This document shows, piece by piece, positions 44,521 to 55,594 of a stretch of DNA of 64,000 nucleotides. This stretch comes from Diphasiastrum complanatum (Eukaryota; Streptophyta; Lycopodiopsida; Lycopodiales; Lycopodiaceae). Each line of letters begins with the position of its first letter. Position 1 is the first letter of the stretch. The position numbers were made by a program, and so were the translations under genes. Location: the NCBI GenBank assembly GCA_029204225.1, contig CM055102.1, positions 27,320,922 to 27,384,921 of the forward strand, written 5' to 3'. The notes beneath the pieces were generated by a model that did no database searches, had not been told where the DNA came from, and saw only the letters and a list, made by a program, of their open reading frames with translations.

Positions 44521-45568
44521 CGAGATTGACGATCGGGTTGCCCCGTTCACTGAGTGGATTGGTGAAGTGTAATGACATTTTGAGCATCTCATCAAGGGTG
44601 GTGGTTTCAGTGGATTGAATCTGGTATTTCCATTTGCCAGCATGCTTCCATAGAACATGGAAAGGGAGAGTGACATTGGCTTGCAGTAAATCCCCCAAGA
44701 TTTCAGTACCTTCAAGGGCTTTGCTTTCAAAAGGCTTGTGAGGTACTTTATGGGAGGTGGAAGCTTGTTGGTCGGCATTGCCAATTTGCTGGCGATATTA
44801 ATGATGCAGTTGAATTTCTTCAGATGGGTGAGGATAAACTATTGGGGTTGAGTCTTCACTTGGAGGGATAGCATGATGCTGAGTTTTGTTGGGTGCAAGT
44901 GTAGGGGCTTGTCATTGAGTTTGTGTCCGAGTCAAGACCCATGCCGGATGAGTTTCAACTAACAAAGTTTCTACTTGCACTGAACAGACAAGAGTAGCAG
45001 GTTTTGGATCATGATGGGCAATCCTTCACGTGATGTTCAATACCGCAGTTTCACAAGCTGGAGAAAAGCGGAGTTTATCTGGGCAGCGAATACTAGGATG
45101 TTTACCTACACAGAAAACATCCTTGTATTGTTGGGAGTTGATGCGCAGCAAATACAGTGTGGTTTGGATCGTACGTTTGGGCATTGGGGTCCACTGCTTG
45201 GGCACTAGGATTATATGTATAATAAACAACTGTCTCAGTGGGGTACTGCTGTTGAGTATGGTCTTGCACATAGTAGGTTGCTAGATCGATAGTATTGGGA
45301 TCAAGATAATGTACAGCTTGTTGTGGAGCAGGTTGGTTAACGACAAACTATTGACGTGGTGGTTGGTACTGATTTGGTGCAGTTGGTTGTGGCATAGGCT
45401 GTTGTTGTGGAGGGTAGCTGGAAAATGGTTTCGCAGTTGAGCGCATTAATTAGCAGTATGATGTTGTGAGCAGATTGGACACCAGACATTTTCTCTTGTT
45501 GGAAAATATTTCTCAGCAATTTGTTTCATGGTGGTTTGGAAATCGACAGTGAGTTTATCCATATGAGA
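44521..45568 (-). other. Gag-protease linker of the gypsy element, poorly preserved
   Basis: 44410-44784 is open on the minus strand in two registers and matches the region before protease. 44785-45568 holds short Gln/Tyr-rich frames with no motif I can name. Treated as decayed linker. Confidence 0.4.
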
Positions 45569-46242
45569 TTATTGAGCTTTTTGCCAGGTTTCCATTTGAT
45601 GTAGAAGTTCAGAAGATTGGGCAACATTTTCAGACTTCGGGTGATTAAGACGGTCGGGATTCTTAGATTTCTTTTCACGATGGTCTAAGTCATCGTCGGA
45701 ACCTTTGTCTTCTTCACAGATAGCATCAATCATTACATATTTAAGTTGATCATAAAGGTCAACTGGTTTTAGCTCTCGGCGGACGTTTTTAGGCAATCCC
45801 ACCAAGAATAATTTTATGGCCATTCGTTCAGTGATGTTTTCGTCAACGCATTCGACCTTGAGACGTTTAAAGCGCTCAATGTAGTTTTGAACAGACTCGT
45901 CACGACGCATTTTGATATGGGTAATTTGGATGAATGGGCTCTGAGTCAGTTTGGATGGTTTGAAACGCTTTATGAGGGCGTCTTTGAGAGTGGTCCAAGA
46001 AGCAAGATCAGGATTTTCGAGGTTAAGATACCGCTCTTTGTTGTTCCATAGAGTACCATGGGGAATAGGTGAAGCTTTTCAGTCTCAAAGGTATCTCCAT
46101 AGAAGTGGCATGCATTATCAAAGTCTTGGAAAAATCAGATTGGGTCAGATTCTCCATCATACTTTGGGACATCAATATGTGGAATTCTTCGTTCTAGTTG
46201 TGGAGCTGCCGGATTGAAAGATTCAGCACAGTCTCGAGACAT
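45569..46242 (-). pseudogene. Gag of the gypsy element
   Basis: Starts at the ATG 46242 (MSRDCAESFNPAAPQLERRI), followed by YDGESDPI, a TGA at 46135-46137 where the family has Trp, and FFQDFDNACHFYG. A frameshift leads to 45569-45910 with the gag core (SVQNYIERFKRLKVEC, then FLVGLPKNVRRELK). An acidic and Lys-rich linker follows. 45337-45550 may contain the zinc-knuckle region but is too broken to read. Confidence 0.75.
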
Positions 46243-47183
46243 GATGCAATATGAGGAATAGAGTAATAGTAGGGCAGTACTGTACTTGGCCAAAAGTAAA
46301 AAAGAGCAGTTTTCTTGCAGAATGGAGAAGTTTGGGTAAAAATTGAACTTTTGTGCAGTAATAGAATTTGTGGATAGTGAGATGAATCCAATGCAGTACT
46401 CGCGAATTCTGACAAGGAGTGCTTTATGTCAAAATATTGATTTTTTTTTTTATGTTTTTTTGGAAAATTTTTATGGATAGAATTCGCAGAGGGTATAGAG
46501 AAATCGTTCTCATTGTGGGCAATTTTGTCGTATGACTGGCGATTTCTGATACTGAGGTTTTGCTGACAAACAAGGAAAATAGTGAAAAAGGTGATTTTTT
46601 GACAGAAAACAGGCAAAATCTGTGAGATAGAATTCGCGGAGCTGCTGGAGGGTTGATCTTTGATAGATCTAGCCTCATTGAAGCCGACAAATTTTAAGAC
46701 CAAGATTTGACTGGAAAACAGTGGATTTTGATAGTATATCAGGGTGTTTTCACAGATTCTGGACAGGGTCAAAATTCGTGGAGGTGATAAAATGGAAGGT
46801 TAGGGTCTGTTATGGCTGTAGACAGACCGACGAATTTTGATATACCTGTTTGGTTGAAAAAAAATGTCACTTGGGTCACTTCTTTCAAAGAAAATGCCCA
46901 AGTTGACACTTTGTTGTTTCTCCCCTGGTTTGATAGGTTGCTCTGCAGCCCGTTGAGGACTTGGAGAGAAGTCTCATGCTGTGGTTTGAAGACAAGTGCG
47001 CTTTTTCGAAAAAAATATGAAAAAGCCAACACTGTTGCAAAAAGTTGAATTTTATGAACTATACTAAAGTGTCGCTTTTTGAGAAAAGCCGACACTATGT
47101 AAAAGATAGTTCATTTCTGCAGACTGTAGCGACACTTAGAGTATTTCTGCAGACTGTTGCGACACTTAGTGTATTTCTGCAAA
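46243..47183. other. Leader of the gypsy element and flanking repeat DNA
   Basis: The minus frames 46194-46772 and 46769-47095 are long but lack motifs and overlap the gag leader; I do not call them genes. 46990-47160 has AAAAGCGACACT-type segments shared with 36470-36590 and 43010-43260. A 30-bp repeat starts at 47117. Confidence 0.4.
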
Positions 47184-47215
47184 TTGTTGAAAAAGTAATG
47201 TAAATCTGCAGACTT
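47117..47215. repeat. 30-bp tandem repeat, three to four units
   Basis: CTGCAGACTGTWGCGACACT... starts at 47117 and 47147, with worn copies at 47177 and 47205. It runs into the LTR of the next copia element. Confidence 0.85.
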
Positions 47216-47419
47216 GTTCTAAATGCTAGTTCTTGGAAGTCCTTGAAGACGACCAAGTCTTCAATGACTTCAAGAACTTAACATCTGAACTTGACATTAT
47301 GACAGGATTGGTTACCCTTTGTTGGAGATCAGCCGGAAGTCCGTTGTAGACGTTCTTCAAATAATTTGGCTATCTAAGTTGTGATTCCAAGGAGACAACT
47401 GCGGGCTTAATTTCCAACA
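47184..47419 (-). repeat. 3' LTR of copia-6
   Basis: 236 bp. Minus strand begins TGTTGGAAATTAAGCC after an AAGGAGGAC purine tract (47420-47428) and ends TTTTTCAACA at 47184. Confidence 0.75.
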
Positions 47420-47432
47420 GTCCTCCTTAAAG

Positions 47433-48634
47433 TCACGGTTGGTGCCTTTGTATCTTCGTCAAGTTCAGCATGTTGAAGAACTTCTGATGCTTGATCCTAG
47501 GAAGTGCTTTGGTGAAGATGTCTACGACTATTTTTGTTGTGGAGAAGTATTGAAGGATCACTTGCCCTGAGAAGACTTTCTCCCGAATGAAATGATACTG
47601 AATTTCTATGTGCTTGGATTTGCCATGAAATCTACATAACATAAAATGTGATTTAGATTTCCCTGAATATATCTCATCACTTTCTTTAATGCTATCCAAT
47701 GAGAGATCCTAGGACTAGACATGAATTGACTTAACATGCTTACAATGTATGTTAAATATGGTCTAGTACACAACATTGCATACATCAAAGATCCTATTAG
47801 TGAATGATAAGGGTACTTCGCTATGTCGAGTTCTTCACTATCAGAATCAACACAAGTAGGTTTAGTCAATAGTATACTTGGATCCATTGGAGTATCAATT
47901 GGTCTGCAATTAGACATATGAAATTTTTTAAAAATGCCTTTTAGATATGTGTGTTGGCTAAGATAGATCTTCTTCTGAAGTCTATTTCTAGTAATGTGAA
48001 TTCCTAGCAAAAAATGGACAGCTCCTAAATCAGTCATGTCAAATTTCTTTGACAGATCACTCTTAGTAGTGTGCAGAAGAGAAGTGTCGTTAAAAAAAAT
48101 AAACGCATCATCTACGTAAAGAGCTATGTGAACTAAAGTGGTGCGTATATGCTTTGAATAAACATTACAGTCAACTGAATTGTTTGCAAATCCCAATTGA
48201 ATGAGATAGGAGTTGATTCTATCAAACCATGCTCTTGAGGCCTGTTTTAGACCGTAGATTGCTTTGTGCATCTTGCACACTTTGTGCTCTTGGCCTTTGA
48301 CTTCGAATCCTTACGCTTGGAAGGTGTATAACTCATCTTCGACATTGCCATTGAGAAATGTTGTCTTGACATCCATTTGATGCATTTCATGGTCTTTCAT
48401 GGCTGCTAACGCAATTAGAGTCTTGATTGACTGCATTTTGATGACATGACTGAAATTTTTTTGATATCCTTTAGCCACCACCCGTGCTTTCCATTTAACA
48501 ATGGAAGCATAAGAGTTGATCTTCTTCTTGAAGATCCACTTGTTGTCGATAACTCTCTTGTGAGAGGGAAAGTCGACCAGTGTCCAGGTCTGGTTCGTCA
48601 AAAGTTCGCTTTTCATAGCTTCTTGCCACTTCAC
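47433..48634 (-). pseudogene. Reverse transcriptase and RNase H of copia-6
   Basis: 48311-48634: RT start (WQEAMKSELLTNQTWTLVDF; VKWKARVVAKGY; MDVKTTFLNG). 47606-48280: RT core with YVDD (VHIALYVDDAFIFF) and the stretch through GSLMYAMLCTRPYL and LKKVMRYIQGNL. 47433-47699: the RNase H end (KHIEIQYHFIREKVFSG). The central part of RNase H is deleted. Confidence 0.85.
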
Positions 48635-48669
48635 AGCATCCTTGGAGTTAATTGCTTCGGCTAGGCTTT

Positions 48670-49622
48670 CTAGTTCTTCTGATGAAGTCCAGAATGATTG
48701 AGGTGTACCGTGAGGACGTTTGGTTGACCAAGATGTGATGATGCTTCTTCTTGAATTTCTCCAGATCTGTTTGAGCTAGCTTGGTCTAGTCTGATGACAG
48801 GTACTGTCGGCTGCTCGGCTTCTGTAGCTGTAGCTGCAGGTTCTATAGAAGGAACATCATCGTTGGAAGAATCCATGCTACATAAAATAGATGAAATGAT
48901 ATAGCATCGTTTATCGATGGTTGTTTAAAATCATAGTATATATGTTCTTGAAATATTACATCCCTAGAGACAAATACTACATTGGTGGATGGATCGTAAA
49001 CTTTATAAGCTTTATGTTCATCAGGATAGCCAATGAAAATATATTTATTTGTCTTATGATCCAGCTTCTTCCTAAGCTGTTTAGGAATGTAAACAAAACA
49101 TATACAACCAAAAATTTTTAAATGGCTGACACTAGGCTTGTGTCCATGCCAAACTTCATAAGGAGTTTTATTGTTGACGGCTTTGGTGCTGGATCTGTTC
49201 TGTAAGTAACAAGCTGTGGTAGTAGCTTCTGTCCAGAACTTCGCAGGTAGATGTGATTGATGTAGCATGGATCTGGATGAGTTGAGAAGAGTTCGGTTCT
49301 TCCTTTCTGCAATCCCGTTTTGTTGAGGTGAATAGGAAGTGGTGAACTGTCTTCTAATACCATGTTCAGCCATGTAGTCAGACATGTCGTTAGAGAGGTA
49401 TTCGTTGCCACCATCAGTTTGGAGTGCTTTCACTTTTGTAGACATTTGTGTCTCAGCCATGGCCTTGAATCTCTTGAAGCATTCAAAGGCTTCAAATTCG
49501 TGCTTAATGAACAAGACTGTAGACCATCTAGAATAATCATCTATGAAAGTGATAATATAGATTGCATATCCTAAGGGCGGAGTTGGCATTGGACCACAAA
49601 GATCGCTATGTACAAGATCCAA
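48670..49622 (-). pseudogene. Integrase and linker of copia-6
   Basis: 48843-49622 (259 codons) holds the catalytic core: Asp in MDLVHSDLCGP, Asp in LQTDGGNEYLS, Glu in QQNGIAERKNRTL. FWTEATTTACYLQNRS, HLKIFGCICFVYIPK and FIGYPDEHKAYKVYDP follow. All three catalytic residues are present. The frame then runs out of register; the linker continues in 48670-48876. The N-terminal zinc domain lies just before 49622 in broken frames. Confidence 0.9.
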
Positions 49623-49930
49623 TACATGTTTTGTTTTGATGGAATGTGATTTGGGAAACTTGCTTCTAGAGTGCTTCCCATAGATTCATGATTCACAAAA
49701 GAAAGATTTGCTATCCAATAAAGAAGAGAAATACAATCCATCAACTAAATTATTACAACGCATATAAGAAAGTGATCTTGTATTCACGTGTCCAAATCAA
49801 CTATGCCATAGAATAACATTATCGTTTACATTTTCATGGGAGATACTAGCTAATGCAACTGAAAGAGGAGGAGTGTGAAGAATTGTCAAAAATTGACAAA
49901 TCTAGCTTGATCAAAGACCATGTAGAACAT

Positions 49931-50485
49931 TGTAAATATTGTGTATAATTGGGTTCCACACATGTAAGGCCAAGATGCCACGTGGCAACCCACTCCTAAT
50001 TTAGGTTAGGTCAAGTCAAGAGAGTTGGCCATGTCTATTTGGTGGTCATCCCTACTTTATAGGACCTACACCTAAGTTTAAGGTGAAATTTTGACCAACT
50101 AGCTATCTACCAAGCATAACTCTAGGATCTAGGCTAGAGTTTCATTTTAGATAGGAGAGTGAGTTAACTTCCTTATTACATGCTGGAAATCCACCTAAGT
50201 TCAATAAGGAAGTCGAATTTGCTATGTATTCCCTCTCTCCATAGTGAGAAGATAGAAAATTTTTGGAGCTCATTGGCAATCTCAAGCTAGTTCACTATGT
50301 ACACTGAGTTTTTGTGATCCAAATGAAACCAAATCAATTTCTACTTGTTTCTCAGGTTGAAGGCCATACTACAGCCTGTAGTACTTTTTTGTGTCTAGTT
50401 TTTTGATAGATTGTTAAGCAAGCATCCAATCACTCCGGTGGATCTTTTGTAAATCCATTTATGGTCCTAAAGTACAGCACTTTCA
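49931..50485 (+). repeat. 5' LTR of copia-7
   Basis: Begins TGTAAATATTGTGT and ends ACTTTCA. It contains the palindromic G-box GCCACGTGGC at 49977-49986. It lacks an 85-bp stretch found in the right LTR. Confidence 0.85.
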
Positions 50486-50487
50486 CA

Positions 50488-50499
50488 TGATATCAGAGC
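50488..50499 (+). other. Primer-binding site of copia-7
   Basis: TGATATCAGAGC, one base from the initiator Met tRNA site TGGTATCAGAGC, two bases after the LTR. Confidence 0.8.
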
Positions 50500-50918
50500 C
50501 AAGTACAAGAGCATAAGCCATTGATCTAATGCAAATCCATTTTTAGCAAGTTTTGGTGTTAAAACTAGTATTGAGAGGGCAAGCTAGAATCTTGATTTTG
50601 GTGAGGAGATTTGATCCCAAACTTGGTAGGGGTCCAAATCCGCCACATGTGTGGGCAACTCTGAACCTGCATTAATGCATGGCATTCATTTGATCCAAAG
50701 AAATTCAATTTGTGAGCTTTTGATGTAATTTTTGGTGGAAATCTTAGGATAAGCTACCAAGATTGAGTGCCATTGATTAGATTTGACATAGGATCATGAA
50801 GTCAAATTAATCTAGGCTGAAATCAGGTCCTCTAAACTTGTTTTACAGGTCTTGAAAGTACATCAAAAAGTGTGAGGGAGATTTAGTCATGTTATTGTCC
50901 AAAAATAGCCAAAATTGA

Positions 50919-51266
50919 CAAGATTTGATTGTAAGTACATTTCACAACATCTTATCTTCATTCCAACTTTGTGAGGGAGTGCTAGAACTGAGATTATAAG
51001 TCCATTTGTTGGATTAGAAATCTAATTTGAGTGAAAAACTACAAGAGAGAGGCCTTAGTGAGTTTTTAGAGACAATCAAATTCATTTCTTGGCAAGATTT
51101 GTTTGAAAGTAGTTTTCACTTCATCTTATCTTTATTCCAGCTTTGTGAGGGAGTGATAGAACTGTGATTATAAGTCCATTTGTTGGATTAGAAATTAAAT
51201 TTGAGTGAAACACCGCAAGTGTGAGACCTTTGTGAGTTTCAAGTTCAATCAAATCTATTTCTTGTT
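50919..51266. repeat. 174-bp tandem duplication in the copia-7 leader
   Basis: CAAGATTTGWTTG starts at 50919 and 51093. Both copies share CATCTTATCTTYATTCC and GTCCATTTGTTGGATTAGAA. Confidence 0.85.
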
Positions 51267-51283
51267 TGTAGAAGTCACTAGTA

Positions 51284-52264
51284 AGATGGGATATGCTGGA
51301 GCATACCTTCTAGAAGCTAGTGAGAGATTGAATTCTACAAATTATGCTATTTGGAAGGTTAGGATGGAGTCACTCTTGGTGCTCCAAGATCTTTAAAGAT
51401 GAAGATGAACCTCTAGGTGCACAGGAGTTAGCTAGATACAAGAAGAGATCTAGGCTTGCACTTCATTGTGTGAAGATGAATGTGAGCAATGATTTGTTGA
51501 GAGAAGTATCAGCATGTACTAGTGCTAAAGAGGCTTGGGAGTCTTTAAAATCAATCTACAAATCTAGCAACACTTCTAGAGTTCTTATGCTTAGAAATCA
51601 GAATTTGCAAAGCATGAGGAGAAGTGAGGAGAGTGCACATGATTATGTACTCAGAATCGAGTCTCTAAATAGGGAGTTGGCTTCCATTGGAGAGAAGATT
51701 CATGATGGAGAGCTTGGACAAATTTTTCTTAATGGTCTTCTTTTCTTGAGAAGACACCATCAAGACTTTGCAAATTTGGTCCAAAGTTTTGCCATCCAAG
51801 ACACTTTGCCAACTATAGAAAAACTTTATTGTGTATTAGTGGCTGAAGAGTGTAGGATGCTCCATGCAAAATCTAGGATGAGCTCCTTGTCTTTGCATAA
51901 TGGTGATGAGAAAGCCAATTTCTCATTCAAGGGCAAAAAGAAGACCAATGGAAAGAAAAAGCATCCAAAGGAGGCCAAAGAAGAGGATGATGCATCAAGC
52001 TCAAAGGACAAGTCAAAGCAAAAATGCTTCTTTTGTGGAAAGAAGGGGCATTATGCATCTGAATGCTACAAGAGGCTAAGAGCACAAGTGGAGGAGGACA
52101 AACAAGGAAACCTTGCAAAGGAGGAGGAGGAGGATGAAGTAGATGTATTCTTGATGGCATCTACATCCTCACCAACAAGCAATAGCAATTCAGGAGACAA
52201 TTGGTGGATCGACAGTGGGGCTAGCTCCCACATGTCTTGTGAAAAGGACTTTTTCTCAACCTAA
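51284..52264 (+). pseudogene. Gag and protease start of copia-7
   Basis: The natural start at about 51286 gives MGYAGAYLLEASERLNSTNY; a frameshift at about 51390 moves to the 306-codon frame 51344-52264. Gag core (ALHCVKMNVSNDLLREVSAC, KSIYKSSNTSRVLMLRNQNL), a Lys-rich stretch, zinc knuckle CFFCGKKGHYASEC (about 52027-52068), and the protease active site WWIDSGASSHMSC (about 52203-52240) are all present. It ends with TAA where Gln or Ser is expected. One frameshift and one stop are the only lesions. Confidence 0.85.
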
Positions 52265-52345
52265 CACTCTTTCAATGCTTCTAAAAAGTTTGTCTTTACT
52301 GCAAATGATGAAGAGTGTAGGATAGATGGTGTTGGCACCATCTCT

Positions 52346-53437
52346 TTGTGTCTAGAATCCTCAAAATGCATGGATCTAGAAAATGTCCTTTATGTACCAT
52401 CAATCACCAAGAATATGCTTAGTGTTGGTCTATTCTTAGAAAGTGGTTTGGATGTCCACTTTAAGCATAGTGTTTGCTTCATCTTGAAGAATGATGTTTG
52501 CATTGCAAAGGGATTTAAACATGGAAGATTGTTTAAGTTGGAAGCTAGTGTTGCATTTGAGTGGGTGAGCTTGGCAAATGAGAAGATCACTCAAGAGGAG
52601 ATCTTGGCGAAGTGTGATCTTGCTTGCATTGAGGAGGAGCATCAAAAGGAGGAAGATCTTGAGGATCAGCCTCAAAGCATGAGAGTTCCAAGGGAGTCCT
52701 CAATGACAATGGTCAAGTCATCAAATTGCATGCAAATTGTCCATTCAAGTGTGCATCTTGCAAGGGTGGTGAGCATTGGAGAGTCTACTATCTTTGAATA
52801 CTTTTTGGAAAGTATTAGTAGACATGAGGTGACTTGTTTCTTACCTTTAAGATCTATGGTATTTAGTACTCTTTATGACAAGACAATGAAATTAGATGCT
52901 ACATCTGTTGTTGATAAAACAATTTCATTGGATAACTATTTTTGTAATAGTTTGAATAGAGTTATAGAAGATGAAATATCATTTGTATTGGAAATCTTTG
53001 GGTCCACATGCTTTGAGCATGATCATTCCAATGTAAGGACCAAAGATTATCCTATTTCAATGATAGGAATAATGGTAGTGTTTTGCTCTTCAAGTAGAGA
53101 TTGTAGAATCTATTTGTTTTCCATCAAACAAGTTGTCAATGGTGGAAATGTGATCTTTCAAAAGTGGAAGAATTGTAAACTTGAAGAAGCACCTTTGGAT
53201 CAACACCTTATTCAATTCATTGTTGGTTTGGAGTCAAGTCAAGTGGAGGAGCAAGCTCAAGACCCAAGGACTCCAAGAAGGACCTTGAGTATCAAGATGG
53301 AGCCATTGAGGCTCAATCATATGGATCAAGCAAGGCAAACAGTCTTTGACAACAATGTGTATGCACTTAATAGTTTAATTGATGTATCTTCAAGTGCACA
53401 AAATGCCTTGGAATCCATGGCTTGGCATGATGTATAG
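52346..53437 (+). CDS. Chimeric 363-codon frame of copia-7
   Basis: Uninterrupted. Residues 1-75 are the copia protease to pre-integrase segment (DLENVLYVPSITKNMLSVGL, KHGRLFKLEASVAF). The C-terminal 65 residues match the copia linker before RT (DPRTPRRTLSIKMEPLRLNH, then ALESMAWHDV against the SKSHVWRDAM of copia-8). The middle, about residues 95-290, replaces the integrase and has no motif I know. TGA-free over 1.1 kb among decayed neighbours, so it is young or was maintained. Status as a made protein is uncertain. Confidence 0.55.
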   Translation: MCLESSKCMDLENVLYVPSITKNMLSVGLFLESGLDVHFKHSVCFILKNDVCIAKGFKHGRLFKLEASVAFEWVSLANEKITQEEILAKCDLACIEEEHQKEEDLEDQPQSMRVPRESSMTMVKSSNCMQIVHSSVHLARVVSIGESTIFEYFLESISRHEVTCFLPLRSMVFSTLYDKTMKLDATSVVDKTISLDNYFCNSLNRVIEDEISFVLEIFGSTCFEHDHSNVRTKDYPISMIGIMVVFCSSSRDCRIYLFSIKQVVNGGNVIFQKWKNCKLEEAPLDQHLIQFIVGLESSQVEEQAQDPRTPRRTLSIKMEPLRLNHMDQARQTVFDNNVYALNSLIDVSSSAQNALESMAWHDV

Positions 53438-53614
53438 TTTTTGAAGTGTGCTACATGACACATTTATGAAACATCTTGTAAGAGATCCTTTAAGAGGTGA
53501 TCCAACATAAATTCCAAAGAGAGATACAAAATTGGATTGAATCTCCACAAAGCATAAATAATTTATCTCTCTAATCCAACTCAAAGCATCAATGACACAA
53601 TTTTGACTCTCTCT

Positions 53615-54255
53615 TGTAAATATTGTGTGTAATTGGGTTTCACACATGTGAGGCCAAGATGCCACGTGGCAACCCACTCCTAATGTAGGTTAGGTCAAGT
53701 CAAGAGAGTTGGTCATGTCTATTTGGTGGTCATCCCTACTTTATGGGACCTACCCTAAGTTTAAGGTGAAAATTTGACCAACTAGCTACCTACCAAGCAT
53801 AACTCTAGGATCTAGGCTAGGGTTTCATTTTAGGTCAAGGAGAGTGAGTTAAATTCCTTATTAAATGCTGGAAATCCACCTAACTTCAAGAAGGAAGTCG
53901 AATTTGCTATGTATTCCCTCTCTCCATAGTGAGAAGATAGAAAATATTCGGAGCTCATTGGAAATCTCAAGCTAATTCACTATGTACACTGAGTTTTTGT
54001 GATCCAAATGAAACCAAATCAATTTATACTTGTTGCTTAGGTTGAAGGCCGTACTACAGCCTATAGTACACGCGTGTGAGCGCGGATTTCAATGTTTATC
54101 AATGCTTTTGATTGTTAATGCTTGTTGTTTGTCAAATTGCCAATCTAGATCAACTTTTTTGTGTCTAGTTTTTTGATAGATTGTTAAGCAAGCATCCAAT
54201 CACTCTTGTGGATCTTTTGTAGATCCATTTATGGTCCTAAAGTACAGTACTTTCA
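53615..54255 (+). repeat. 3' LTR of copia-7
   Basis: 641-bp partner of 49931-50485, with GCCACGTGGC at 53661-53670. An extra stretch of about 85 bp (about 54068-54152, beginning ACACGCGTGTGAGCGCGG) is absent from the other LTR. Confidence 0.85.
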
Positions 54256-55490
54256 TAGAGAGTATGTAAAGATTTTCAACTCTAGTGCATGAGTAGTATC
54301 TTTCTCGGATATTGTACACTGCTCAAATGAGAAAGTAACAGTGTAGCCCTCATCAGTTATCTTAGAGACTGATAAAAGGTTCTTTGATAGCTAAGGAACG
54401 TGAAGGACATTGGAAACACAAATAGATAGATTGTTGCTGAATGTAATCTTGACTGTCCCTTTGCCTTCAACGCGTATGGTGCTGGAATCTCCGAGGTAGA
54501 TGAATTGATCTTTGTTGTAAGCTGCATACTCCGTAAATCATTCCTTGCGAGAGGTCATGTGTTGGGTAGCGCCGCTATCCAGGTATCAACTATCACAGTC
54601 TTCATTGCTACTGTTGTAAGCCATTAACAAGTGTGTATCTTGTTTCTTGAATTCTGTTGCGTTGGAGGAGTCTGGCTGTTGTTGCTGCTATTGCTTCTTT
54701 GCCTCGTTGTAGATGCAGATGCAACACTTCTTGATGTCATGATTGGCTCTTTTGAAATATCTGCAGAAAAGCTTCTTGCGTGATCCACCATGCTCACCTT
54801 GAGTGTGAGGCTTCTGTTGTTGCTATTGCACTTTGCCTTTGGAATAGTCTTTCTTTTTGGTGTACGGGGCCATGGATTTGTCTTTGATGGACAGGCCGCT
54901 GGCCTTTCTCCGCATTTATTCTTGAAGAAGATGACCGATCACCTTTTGAAGATGAGGACGGGTTATGTGGAGATCATCACCACAAAGTGTTCATATGAAT
55001 TTGGAAGAGAAGAAAGCAAGGTCATAACGGCATCATCATCTTGAATAGCACACCCTACAGCTGATAACTGATCCATTAAATATTCGAAGTTGTTGATGTG
55101 AGAAGTGATGATAGTAGAATCAGACATGCTAAGAGTAAAGAACTTCCTTCTAAGATGTAATCTAGTGGTTACATCATGAGTCTCATAGAGATTTGATAAC
55201 AAATCTAATGCATCCTTAGAGGTTTTGCATGTGATAACGTGGGATATTTGGGAGTCGGCCAGATTGAGTGTGATACATGCTAAGGCCTTTTGATCTTTGA
55301 TCTTCCATGCCTTTTCTTGATCACCAACTCTTGGTTTCAGGTCAACACCTTCTACTACATCCCAAAGATATTTATCTATCAGCATCATCCGGAGTTTTAA
55401 CTTCTAGATGTAGAAGTTAGAACCATTGAACTTGTCAATGATTCTAGCCTCGTTGGATAATGACGAAGAATTACATTTGTTGATGACTAG
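54256..55490 (-). pseudogene. Gag and protease remnants of copia-6
   Basis: 54963-55388 carries gag: MMLIDKYLWDVVEGVDLKPR, HVITCKTSKDALDLLSNLYE, then VMTLLSSLPNSYEHFV. The true start lies upstream, at about 55480 (NEARIIDKFNGSNFY). A damaged zinc knuckle, CRYFKRANHDIKKC (second Cys is Phe), is at about 54720-54775. Protease/pre-integrase scraps run to 54256. Confidence 0.8.
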
Positions 55491-55594
55491 TTAATCATCT
55501 AGTTTATTACATAATATATTTTTCACTAAGTAATAACCAGAAATTTGATCCTTGTGGGGAATGATATCTTTTATATTGCACAAAACATAGAAAA

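Larger units (their letters stand above)
36595..46242 (-). mobile_element. Ty3/gypsy element, Athila/Tat-like, with extra 3' reading frame
   Basis: On the minus strand: gag (46242-45569), protease (about 44520-43449), the C-terminal end of RT, an insertion (42370-43440), RNase H (42107-41868), integrase (41938-40971), an extra long frame (40481-37265), polypurine tract (37253-37266) and 3' LTR (37252-36595). Integrase after RNase H defines Ty3/gypsy. Most of RT is deleted. The 5' LTR is not identified; non-coding DNA from 46243 to about 47180 may include it. Confidence 0.75.
49931..54255 (+). mobile_element. Non-autonomous copia element inserted in copia-6 (copia-7)
   Basis: Plus-strand element with LTRs at 49931-50485 and 53615-54255, a Met-tRNA-like primer site at 50488-50499, a leader with a 174-bp duplication, gag, protease and one long chimeric frame, but no integrase core, RT or RNase H. 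It would need enzymes from a relative such as copia-8 (58.8-62.8 kb), whose gag is close. Purine-rich tract before the right LTR and a clear target duplication are both absent, so the ends may have been rearranged. The LTRs are about 94 percent alike by eye over the first 250 bp. Confidence 0.75.
47184..55490 (-). mobile_element. Minus-strand copia element (copia-6), split by copia-7
   Basis: 3' LTR 47184-47419, then pol from RNase H to integrase (47433-49622), pre-integrase (about 49630-49900). After the inserted copia-7 (49931-54255), protease/pre-integrase remnants follow (54256-54600), then the zinc knuckle region (54700-54780) and gag (54963-55480). The 5' LTR is missing; the element is cut off near 55500, where a plus-strand copia fragment begins. 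Confidence 0.8.

Noticed and set aside
46194-47095. Two long minus-strand frames (192 and 108 codons)
   Set aside because: They overlap the gag leader of the gypsy element, lack motifs, and the true gag start lies at 46242 in another frame.
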